Shown here: positions 9,301-14,680 of the stretch, piece after piece
Numbering within the stretch: position 1 is the stretch's first letter
Layout: every line of letters starts with the position of its first letter
Assembly (NCBI RefSeq): GCF_000739635.1
Contig: NZ_BATQ01000016.1
Location: 62,001-126,000 of the forward strand
From: Verrucomicrobium sp. BvORR034
GTDB lineage: Bacteria > Verrucomicrobiota > Verrucomicrobiia > Verrucomicrobiales > Verrucomicrobiaceae
Reading direction: 5' to 3'
DNA: 64,000 bases
Translations under genes and position numbers: made by a program
Notes under the pieces: model-generated
What the model was told of the DNA's origin: nothing
The model's database searches: none
Seen by the model: only the letters and a program-made list of their open reading frames with translations

Positions 9301-10390
9301 GGGCTACTCCAGTGCGCCCACCGTCACCCTTGCCGGAGGTGGCGGCACCGGTGCGGTGGTGGGAATGGTTAACACCTCTGCGAATACATCGGGTGGTATC
9401 ACCAAGACCGGCAACGGCAATCTGACCCTCACGGGAGCCAACACCTACACCGGCGCAACGGTGGTGGAGACTGGGGTGCTGATCGCGGGCAATGCGAGCG
9501 CGTTTGGTGTCAACTCGGCGACAACGGTCAATGCGGGAGCCACCCTGCGACTCGCGGGCAATGGCGTCACCCTGGGTTCGCTCTCCGGGTCAGGCACGGT
9601 GGAAGATACCACCGCGACCGCGGCGACACTCACCCTGGGCAGCGATGGAACCTCGACCAACTTCAGCGGGGTGCTTCAGAATGGCTCCGGCGGAGGATTG
9701 CTCTCTGTGCTCAAGACCGGTGCAGGCACCCAGGTCTTTTCAGGAGTGAACACCTACACTGGCACCACCACGATCAATCAAGGCGCGCTGCAAATTGGTC
9801 ACGGGGGCGTGGGTTCGACAGTGGCAGGCAGCGCGCTGACGGTGAACGGTGTCAATGCAGCAGTGGCTGGCACTGGTCTCGCAGCGGGATCGGTGACCGT
9901 CACCTCAGGCTTTATTCGTCCGGGCGACAACGGCGGCGCAGCGACTGGCACCCTCAATGTTGGCAGCTTGAACCTGACTGCAGGCGGCAGCGGGGTCTTG
10001 CAGATCGAAGGTGCATCGAGCTATGACCGCATCAATGTGGTCAACAGCGGCGGGCTGACCCTGAACGGCAATCTGAATGTCACCAGTTCTCTCACAGGGA
10101 ATGAATACGACCAGACCTTCGCCATTGGCGCCACCTTCAATCTTCTCGACTGGGCGGGCCTCATGAACGGCACTTTCAATGTCGGCACCAACTTCCGCAA
10201 CGGCAGCGAGGATACCGGCCTCCAGTTTGACCTCCCCGATCTCAGTGCCCTGTCCCGCTACTGGGACGTCAGCCAGTTCCTCACAGACGGCACCATCACC
10301 GTGGTCGTCCCCGAACCTGGCCGCGCAATGCTCCTGCTCGCGGGCCTGAGCGCGGTGTTCTTGGGGCGTCGTCGTCGCTGCTGCAAATAG
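3314..10390 (+). CDS. Giant autotransporter-repeat protein with PEP-CTERM anchor
   Basis: A 2358-residue secreted surface protein. An N-terminal signal (hydrophobic core about residues 24-42) is followed by the WNQSLGGDFNTAANWNP opening typical of this family. The body is Gly/Thr/Asn-rich parallel-beta-helix sequence with at least eight copies of the autotransporter-associated beta-strand repeat (PF12951 type), recognisable as K-T/S-G-x-G-T-L-x-L-x-G-x-NTYTGGT. The C terminus is a PEP-CTERM sorting signal: VPEP, a hydrophobic helix, then RRRR. There is no C-terminal beta-barrel, so it is probably exported and anchored or processed by an exosortase-type system rather than autotransported. Residues about 213-665 and 770-1220 are diverged copies of each other. 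Adhesion or a structural matrix role is inferred. A hairpin terminator follows at once. Confidence 0.9.
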   Translation: MFKPVFASASRRLKTVVPTPSLLKKAACILAGVGVSFGTVSADLIQWNQSLGGDFNTAANWNPAVVPGAGDQAVFSIATGDVTLSSAAVLDSILFTGGASSFALGTLGGNGLTLGDGGSITVSSSLAGIGKTFTINAPLLLNPQSATTAGIFSLLNDATASSNILVVAGDISAGTTSATETLTLGGSNTGANLVSGAISNGAAASLALIKSGAGTWTLSGANTYTGGTAISEGTLALSGGNNRLLSTSAVSFNGPSGALDMGATSQTLAGLTFLAGSLNNQYVINGTGGALVVTGGNFEVGGGSAAAQSVVTNVNMSALGSFTFNRAAGIFNVGGTTNVGNVAITGNATVTLAAVNTITAASFNVGHYTTGVDSLNSGTVHLGQTNTINANAIVVGISKTTATVDFQNLTTPTLKIRGTLGTDTDRAQITVGSNDSGLTATVATFDLTNGGTVSSTLDAKVSTLRIGQNNRNNTTVGRAATGTFSMGLGTLDATTIIVGQQGALSGANTFSGAATGTFNISGGTVIATTLTLADKLSGAAVQTITSNLNLYSGTLSATTIQRGTTGTGAGANTATINFNWVDGTISNINGVNQTVSGKTAVNGLTGGLNIVLNNTGNVSGTHIWNVGGTQTSTLENTVTLSGAGSLRKTGTGTLVLQGTNTYAGATEVTAGTVRFATRGGLYNGDSTKWTSSNLVVSSGATAAFNVGGSGEFTVQDIDLLSSLGTTTGGFQSGSFIGLDTTNAVGNFVYNLALTNTDNGPNVLGLVKLGTGTLELTAANTYTGGTNIVAGTLALSGGNDRLYRAGVLNFTGSSGTLDVGSTNQSLGGMTFGIAGTNNYTITGASGTLSVTAGNLHIGGGGVGSTGANPTTVNMTGLGTFNYVNTSGTFSVGGRADIGAAVSSAGTLLMAANTNITATKFSVSPVSSGNSSPNTGTVRMGQNTVINASTIEVGVGKATSVLDFQTSLLNPTLKIRGTGGTDTDRAAITLGIHDSGVIGNTSTVDLVTGVAGASTLDAMVSTLMIAQNVRNGAAGTPTTATFTMGQGTMNATSIVIGQQNAVTGSNSSGNATGTLSLHGGTITTGTLTLANKLATATAQTITSNFNLYSGALYATTIERGAVGTGAGADTATINFNWVDGTIGNIAGANQTVDGKSVVNGLTGGLNIVLNNTGNVSGTHTWAVSGTQTATIKSTAILSGAGGLTKTGTGTLVFEGANTYAGMTIVNAGELQLNATGTQSIAGNVTVNGGSVKLMQSAQINSASSLVVAGGAFNLQNFDQTLAGVRLDSGTISGSGTLTSTTAFDLRSGTVSGKLGGTAGLAKSTTGTVILSGINTYTGGTTVNSGILIAANSGALGTNNSLTIANGASFLYRPASNGALNLGTGALNLQGGSTIGTTLTGLPSQNAITSSATASAAGAVKVAVYFTPGVIVANGTHNLVTTGGGLTAGGATYSAAYYNLTNSTVSFQSTDTALSVNVASTTALAAAYWKGGLGIGSNVWALSDGTTSNWVTNANGTGATALVPGAGAAITFSATGATDQGAMVLGANMSIASLTVSDTNVITLNADGNTLTLSAAGGINVTAGAGAVTLNAGLNLATAQTWTNNSSNTLSIGGPVVFNGTFTLTANGSGNTVISGALSGTGGVTKTGTGSLTLSGANTNTGALAVNGGRVNLSGGYQGAISVATGTNSRGMLNILTGASLTGTNMALGIGNGEGANGAVYQSGGDVLMNNNINLGLGGTSTASSYGFFSMSGGTLSDTNGTNVRFRMGGGGNYSNGVFYQSGGSISIAISNGLEVGGNGTGGFSNSTGIGYLTGGTFTAVSNRIGYNNTTNSTGGIRGEQTVAGTAVVTINGATTLGQGAGDVGILNLNGGLYVTRQITKGLGTSIVNFNGGTLKVATGTGAAGSFLTGLTQANVYSGGVRVDTNGINTTIAQVLAAPTGNGVSTIEVTNGGSGYVGPPIIVITGAGSGATAVANMVDDGTGNGTFKIASITITSAGTGYSSAPTVTLAGGGGTGAVVGMVNTSANTSGGITKTGNGNLTLTGANTYTGATVVETGVLIAGNASAFGVNSATTVNAGATLRLAGNGVTLGSLSGSGTVEDTTATAATLTLGSDGTSTNFSGVLQNGSGGGLLSVLKTGAGTQVFSGVNTYTGTTTINQGALQIGHGGVGSTVAGSALTVNGVNAAVAGTGLAAGSVTVTSGFIRPGDNGGAATGTLNVGSLNLTAGGSGVLQIEGASSYDRINVVNSGGLTLNGNLNVTSSLTGNEYDQTFAIGATFNLLDWAGLMNGTFNVGTNFRNGSEDTGLQFDLPDLSALSRYWDVSQFLTDGTITVVVPEPGRAMLLLAGLSAVFLGRRRRCCK
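3950..5310 (+). repeat. Internal duplication, copy A
   Basis: First of two diverged in-frame copies inside the giant surface-protein gene. It begins with a beta-strand repeat (TLSGANTYTGGT), continues with ALSGGNNRL, the INFNWVDGTI and VNGLTGGLNIVLNNTGNVSG segments, and closes with another beta-strand repeat (TNTYAGAT). Matching segments recur 1665-1671 bp downstream. Confidence 0.8.
5621..6975 (+). repeat. Internal duplication, copy B
   Basis: Second copy of the module at 3950-5310. The order of landmarks is identical (TAANTYTGGT, ALSGGNDRL, INFNWVDGTI, VNGLTGGLNIVLNNTGNVSG, ANTYAGMT). The NFNWVDG coding segments sit at 5041 and 6706, a 1665-bp offset. About 310 bp between the copies is not duplicated. 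Confidence 0.8.
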
Positions 10391-10395
10391 AAAAC

Positions 10396-10424
10396 GAAGT
10401 CCTTCGGAGTCTCCGACGGACTTC
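10396..10424. terminator. Bidirectional hairpin terminator
   Basis: GAAGTCC/GGACTTC forms an outer stem and TCGGA/TCCGA an inner stem, with one mismatch between them. It lies in the 48 bp between convergent genes. On the minus strand the stem is followed by GTTTTC, the better U-tract, so it should terminate the esterase gene as well as the surface-protein gene. Confidence 0.75.
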
Positions 10425-10438
10425 ACAGGGCCTCTTGC

Positions 10439-11299
10439 TTATTTTAAGAACCCGCTGTCCACCAGCCACTCACGGAAGCGGAATGGCCAGGCGCCGGCGG
10501 CGGTGGTGGTGCCGGGCTTGTAGCCGAAGCCATGGCCGGCGTTGCTGTAGATGTGCAGCTCCGCTTTCACACCGGCGGCCTTGTACTTGAGATAGAGGCT
10601 GGCCATGCCCTCGGCGATATCGGGGCGGTCGCCGTAGCCGCAGGCGATGAAGAGTGGGGGCATGCCTTTCTCCACGGTGAAGAGGTTGGAGGTGCCGGGA
10701 TAGATCAGCGCCTGGAAGTCGGGGCGGCTGCTTGCCTTCTCGATGGAATCGGCCGAGCTGGCGTCACCTGCGTCGGACTTCATGGCGGAGAAAGCAGCGA
10801 GTTCACCGCCGGCGGAGAACCCGATGATGCCAATCTTGTCGGGCTTGATGCCCCACTCTTGAGCCTTGCTGCGGACCGTGCGAAGTGCGCGGCGCGTGTC
10901 GGCCATGGCGTGGTCCTGGATGGTGTAGGCGCCGTTGGAGTCCTTGTCGCGGGCCAGCCGGTACTTCAGGACAAAGGCGGCGATGCCGTGTTCCTGAAAC
11001 CACTCTGCCAGAGCATAGCCCTCATGACCAAGGCAGAGCTTGGAATGGCCACCGCCGGGAGCGATGACCACGGCCAGACCGGTGTTGTCCTTGGTCGGCA
11101 GATAGGGCGTGATCGTGGGATTGTGGACGTTGGTGACATTGCTGCCGTCCAGCTTCTCCGCCTCACTGCGGCGGGCTTCGGAGCCCGGGGCTCCGTTGGG
11201 CCACAAGGGGAGTTCGGCCGGGTGACTGGGCTCAGCGCTGAAGAGAATGCCGGTGGTGAAGGTGACGGCCAGGAGGAAGGCTGGGAGGGTGAGTTTCAT
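10439..11299 (-). CDS. Secreted alpha/beta hydrolase (esterase/xylanase-like)
   Basis: A 286-residue secreted carboxylesterase of the alpha/beta-hydrolase fold, close to the acetyl-xylan-esterase and BD-FAE-like proteins common in polysaccharide-degrading bacteria. The start at 11299 is preferred because it begins a clear signal peptide (MKLTLPAFLLAVTFTTG, cleavage near SAEP); an upstream ATG at 11377 would bury it. Motifs seen are LPLWPNGAPG at the mature N terminus, the oxyanion region GGGHSKL, the nucleophile elbow GFSAGGELA (Gly-x-Ser-x-Gly), and the catalytic His in NAGHGFGY. A catalytic Asp is expected in the ACGYGDRPD region. It probably removes acyl groups from glycans in the periplasm or outside. 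It is transcribed alone, divergently from the GT10 fusion gene. Confidence 0.85.
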   Translation of the reverse strand: MKLTLPAFLLAVTFTTGILFSAEPSHPAELPLWPNGAPGSEARRSEAEKLDGSNVTNVHNPTITPYLPTKDNTGLAVVIAPGGGHSKLCLGHEGYALAEWFQEHGIAAFVLKYRLARDKDSNGAYTIQDHAMADTRRALRTVRSKAQEWGIKPDKIGIIGFSAGGELAAFSAMKSDAGDASSADSIEKASSRPDFQALIYPGTSNLFTVEKGMPPLFIACGYGDRPDIAEGMASLYLKYKAAGVKAELHIYSNAGHGFGYKPGTTTAAGAWPFRFREWLVDSGFLK

Positions 11300-11322
11300 G
11301 AAGAACAGGTCAATGCGTGGGA

Positions 11323-11335
11323 GACCGTAACGGTC
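11323..11335. promoter_or_regulatory. Perfect 13-bp palindrome upstream of esterase
   Basis: GACCGTAACGGTC is a perfect inverted repeat around a central A, lying 24 bp before the esterase start in the 138-bp divergent spacer. It could be an operator, but no regulator is identified and a chance palindrome is not excluded. Confidence 0.3.
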
Positions 11336-11437
11336 GCCAACGGCAGGATTGTGCAGTACAAAACAGACGGCAGGCAAACTCGCATCAGGGCGCTCTGATG
11401 ATTCTTTACAGCCGCGGAGAAAACGCCACTAGTCCGC

Positions 11438-13141
11438 ATGATCCGAGTGCCAGCCGCCGAACTGCGTACGCCCTATCCCATTCCCTTTGAGGAAATGCTG
11501 GAGGCCGGGTTTGGCTCAGTGCTCGAGTGTGAGTGTCTTTGCGGATTGGTGCGTCAGGTCGCGGGAGAAGCGGCGCCCCGTCCTTCATTGTTTGAAATTG
11601 GCACCCACCGGGGCGCCGGCCTCTGCCATTTTCATGCCATGGCTCCGGAGTTGGAGCTTCAATCCTTGAATGTTCTTCCGGAGCATCTCCCGCACCTTCC
11701 CAGACAGATGGCCAGCGAGATTCTTCCTCGTGAGGAGATTGGCCGCTTCGCGATCGAGGCGGGCGTGCCCTTCGTTCAACACTATGGCAATTCGCGCACG
11801 TTCGACTGGGAGGCACTGGCAGAGCAAAATCAGTTCGATATCGTCTTTGTCGATGGCAGTCACGAGCAGTTCACCGTGTTTGCCGACACCTTGCATGCGT
11901 TGCAGATTCTCAAGCCGGGAGGATTGATCATCTGGCATGACTACAAGGTCATCGATGAACCGGGGAGGCAGGTGTTCGCTGCGGTCAATGATCTCGACGA
12001 GCACGAGTTCGGCGGCCAGATCCATCATGTGGAGGGTACCTGGCTGGCTTATGCGCGCAGGCCAGAGGGCGTGCCGCCTCGCGATTCGAGCCCAGCGATG
12101 CAGCAGGCTTCCAATACACCCGCGGCGGACCTTTCTCTCCGCCTGCGGGAGATCCCCACTCGCCATGCCACCCAGGCAGAGGCCATTGCGTGGCATCTCG
12201 CCCATAGTCGGAGGGCCAGCCTGGCCCGACGCGTCCGAGATTTGCCTGCGGTGCCGAGGGTGCTCTTCTTCTCTGATCACCGCAATCCAGTTTGGCCCGG
12301 GGCCTTGGAAACGCACTGTGCCACGGGTGCCTACGAGACCACTCAAGATCCAGGCCAAATCCGGCAGGCCGACGTGGTCGTCTTTCATCTTCCAGAAGTC
12401 CCTGCCTGGGCGCGGTTGCCCCGTCAGGATCACCAGATCTGGGTGGGAGTCACCATGGAACCGGATGGTTACTGTCCCAGCCAGGCGGACGCCTCACAGA
12501 TGTCCACATTGGACCTGCTGCTTTCCTATCATGCCTGGGCAGATCTTCAGTTGACCTATGCCCCGCCCGGCACCCTTGCGGAGGTGCTGCGCCCGCCTCC
12601 GCCCAAGGATCCTGAAAAACTGGTCTGTGCCTTTGTCTCCAATTCCCACTCGCTTTCGGGGCGTGAGCGACTCATTGGCTTGCTGGAAAAACACCTGCCG
12701 GTGCACCACTTTGGGGAATGGCATCACAACCAGCCAGGACCGTGCCCGAAAGGGAGGGAGGGCAAGCTGGAGGTGTTGCGCCAGTATCAGTTTTGCCTGG
12801 CCATTGAAAACTGCCTGCAAGAGGACTACGTCTCGGAGAAATGGTACGACTGTCTGGCAGCAGGGTGTGTGCCCATCTATTTTGGCGCTCCCAACATTGC
12901 GGAGTATGCCCCCGGTCCTGGTGCGTATTTGCAGGTTTCGACCGCCGGAGCTATGACTCAACTGGCGGCCAAAGTGAAAGCCACGGCATGCACCACCCCG
13001 CATTATGAGAGCTATTTCCGGTGGAAACAGCACGTAGCCACTCCCTTCCAACAGCTGTATGATCGCCCCCTCGACCGCCTCACCTTGATGGAGAAAATCG
13101 ATTTGATGATCAAGCGTGCCCGGGAGGGCGGCCTCGCTTGA
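11438..13141 (+). CDS. Methyltransferase-GT10 fucosyltransferase fusion
   Basis: A 567-residue cytoplasmic two-domain enzyme. Residues 1 to about 210 are a class I SAM-dependent methyltransferase of the Methyltransf_24 type: FEIGTHRGAG for the cofactor loop, FDIVFVDGSHEQF, and LKPGGLIIWHDY. Residues about 260-560 match glycosyltransferase family 10 (alpha-1,3/1,4-fucosyltransferase-like), with WVGVTMEPDGY, a QYQFCLAIENCLQEDYVSEK donor-binding segment and the CVPIYFGAPN motif. The likely role is transferring a deoxyhexose such as fucose and methylating the sugar or its acceptor. It is the first gene of the glycosylation locus, has a terminator-like hairpin straight after the stop, and is followed by a small peptide gene on the same strand. 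Which sugar and acceptor are used cannot be told from sequence. Confidence 0.85.
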   Translation: MIRVPAAELRTPYPIPFEEMLEAGFGSVLECECLCGLVRQVAGEAAPRPSLFEIGTHRGAGLCHFHAMAPELELQSLNVLPEHLPHLPRQMASEILPREEIGRFAIEAGVPFVQHYGNSRTFDWEALAEQNQFDIVFVDGSHEQFTVFADTLHALQILKPGGLIIWHDYKVIDEPGRQVFAAVNDLDEHEFGGQIHHVEGTWLAYARRPEGVPPRDSSPAMQQASNTPAADLSLRLREIPTRHATQAEAIAWHLAHSRRASLARRVRDLPAVPRVLFFSDHRNPVWPGALETHCATGAYETTQDPGQIRQADVVVFHLPEVPAWARLPRQDHQIWVGVTMEPDGYCPSQADASQMSTLDLLLSYHAWADLQLTYAPPGTLAEVLRPPPPKDPEKLVCAFVSNSHSLSGRERLIGLLEKHLPVHHFGEWHHNQPGPCPKGREGKLEVLRQYQFCLAIENCLQEDYVSEKWYDCLAAGCVPIYFGAPNIAEYAPGPGAYLQVSTAGAMTQLAAKVKATACTTPHYESYFRWKQHVATPFQQLYDRPLDRLTLMEKIDLMIKRAREGGLA

Positions 13142-13174
13142 GAGGGGCATTTGGCACCTCTCTTGCTTCTTATT
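13140..13174 (+). terminator. Terminator after methyltransferase-GT10 gene
   Basis: GAGAGG (13140-13145) pairs with CCTCTC (13157-13162), with an extra GC/GC pair inside, and is followed by the T-rich stretch TTGCTTCTTATT. It starts within the stop codon of the upstream gene and would insulate the small peptide gene from read-through. Confidence 0.55.
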
Positions 13175-13200
13175 GATCGCTGCGTGCCATAAATTATTCT
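13173..13200 (+). promoter_or_regulatory. Candidate sigma70-type promoter for peptide gene
   Basis: TTGATC (13173-13178) and TATTCT (13195-13200) are separated by 16 bp in a locally AT-rich patch that stands out in this GC-rich DNA. Each hexamer matches the consensus at four of six positions. It lies 57 bp upstream of the 44-codon ORF and overlaps the end of the preceding terminator region. Confidence 0.35.
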
Positions 13201-13257
13201 CTTGACGGGGTTTCTTCGATCCCTTTTCCTAACCGCAACTCATCAACGTCACATCAT

Positions 13258-13392
13258 ATGGAATTCGACAGCCCCGCTGACTTCGCCACCGTTGCCACCT
13301 CCCCTGTCATGCTCGATTTGAGCCTGGACGAACTGGACGCGATTCTTGAGGTGGACGTGGTGAACACGGTGCCTCCCCTGACCAACGTTTAA
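13258..13392 (+). CDS. 44-residue acidic peptide, possible modified-peptide precursor
   Basis: A short ORF (ATG 13258, TAA 13390-13392) encoding 44 residues. It is acidic, lacks Cys, His, Lys, Arg, Trp and Tyr, and has seven Ser/Thr. Residues 19-30 read LDLSLDELDAIL (beginning at Leu19), which resembles the amphipathic Asp/Glu-Leu-rich helix near the end of leader peptides in ribosomally made, modified peptides; the last 13 residues are VDVVNTVPPLTNV. The GC3 pattern and an independent upstream AT-rich promoter-like region support a real gene. It lies between a methyltransferase-GT10 gene and two convergent glycosyltransferase genes, and its stop codon overlaps that of the GT1 gene. A precursor or a small glycosylation target is inference; it could also be an unrelated microprotein or non-coding. 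No protease, transporter or cyclase is nearby. Confidence 0.5.
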   Translation: MEFDSPADFATVATSPVMLDLSLDELDAILEVDVVNTVPPLTNV

Positions 13393-14675
13393 TCAGGCTG
13401 GCGGTGCAGCCATCGCTCGATCTGGACGCAGGCCGTCTTCAGGGCCGAATTTGAATCGAAGTGCGGCGCCAATTCACTGGCGCGGCTTCGATTTTCTTCT
13501 GTTAGCACCCGAGTCTCCAGCACCTCAGCCAATGCCGGGGCGGTCAGCTGGTGTGGATTCACGGCAGCGCCGAGCCCCAAGCTAACCACCTGCCGGGCAT
13601 TGTAGAACTGGTCGTTCCCATACGGCTCGATCAGCAGCGGAGTGCCTGCCGTGATCGCACGGGCCACGGTGCCGATGCCACCATGGGTGATGACCGCCGC
13701 CGCCTGGGCAAAGAGTCGGTGCTGAGGACCTTCAGTTAGCAGGGCCGCCTCCCCTCTGGCGCAGGCTGATTGAAAGGCGTCACTCCGCAGAGCCGCCCAA
13801 CCTGCCTGCGCCACCAGGGGACGTCGCAAGAGTCTCGCGGCTTCCAGATGCAGGTCCAGCACCCGTTCCGGGTGGGCCAGCGGCTGGCTGCTGAAGGCCA
13901 GGACCAGAGGAGCAGGCTGGCCCTCCAGAAGGTTCGCAAGAGAGTCCGCCGGATCCCGACCCTCCCAATGCGGAGGTTCGTGGAGCCAAAATCCCGTTTG
14001 CACAATCTCCCGTCCGGTTTCCACCGCGGGTACGCCAAAAAGCGGATGCGTGGCCAGGAGCACCCGGGGGGCGACAAAGAGATCGCGCTCGTCTGCCACC
14101 GGGACCTCCGCAAGCCCCAGTTGGCGCCGCAGAGCATGAATGCGGTCTCGATAGCGGCGGGTCCACGGCTGGGTGGCATCCCGCTCCTCACGGGCGGCGA
14201 TGCCTGCCGCCGCCGCCGTGCCGGGAGCCGGGTAGAGCCAGGGGAGCACGCAGACCGTGATCCACGGGATGCCGGCGAGATCACTCACCATGCGACCGAT
14301 CGACTGAAGTCGCGAGCACACCAGCAGGTCAGCCCCGGCACAGGCGGCCGTCACGTCTTCCAGCATTTCATCGAACCCAAGCTTTTCATGAAGCTCCGGC
14401 TGGTTCACGCCGGTGGTGCGATCCCTCACGTCAGGAGGGCCTCCTTTCTCCGGCAGCCAATGGTCGAAGGCCTCCGGTTTGTTTCGCACCGTGGTGGGGT
14501 CCTGTTCGCGGCGGGTGGGATGGAGTTGCATGCCGCAGCTCTCCACGTGGAGCCGGAGGTATTCCGGCCCCGCATATCTCACGATATGCCCCCGCTCTAC
14601 CAGCCTCCGTCCGAGTGCCAGGAAGGGGAAGTGGTCTCCCAGCGTGCCAGTGGAGGTGAGTGTCAGCAGGGCCAT
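13389..14675 (-). CDS. GT1-family glycosyltransferase (UGT/MGT type)
   Basis: A 428-residue glycosyltransferase with the GT-B fold, related to macrolide and glycopeptide glycosyltransferases. The N terminus has the TSTGTLGDHFPFLALGRRL acceptor-domain opening. The C-terminal nucleotide-sugar site reads FAQAAAVITHGGIGTVARA, followed by GTPLLIEPYGNDQFYNA, the UGT signature with the HGG and DQ residues intact. The start at 14675 is chosen because MALLTLTSTG begins the domain; an upstream in-frame start at 14720 would overlap the preceding gene. The gene begins 5 bp after the three-domain glycosyltransferase gene and is surely in the same operon. Its TAA stop overlaps the stop of the small peptide gene on the other strand. 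No signal peptide or membrane segment is visible, so it acts in the cytoplasm. Confidence 0.9.
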   Translation of the reverse strand: MALLTLTSTGTLGDHFPFLALGRRLVERGHIVRYAGPEYLRLHVESCGMQLHPTRREQDPTTVRNKPEAFDHWLPEKGGPPDVRDRTTGVNQPELHEKLGFDEMLEDVTAACAGADLLVCSRLQSIGRMVSDLAGIPWITVCVLPWLYPAPGTAAAAGIAAREERDATQPWTRRYRDRIHALRRQLGLAEVPVADERDLFVAPRVLLATHPLFGVPAVETGREIVQTGFWLHEPPHWEGRDPADSLANLLEGQPAPLVLAFSSQPLAHPERVLDLHLEAARLLRRPLVAQAGWAALRSDAFQSACARGEAALLTEGPQHRLFAQAAAVITHGGIGTVARAITAGTPLLIEPYGNDQFYNARQVVSLGLGAAVNPHQLTAPALAEVLETRVLTEENRSRASELAPHFDSNSALKTACVQIERWLHRQPD

Positions 14676-14680
14676 GACGG

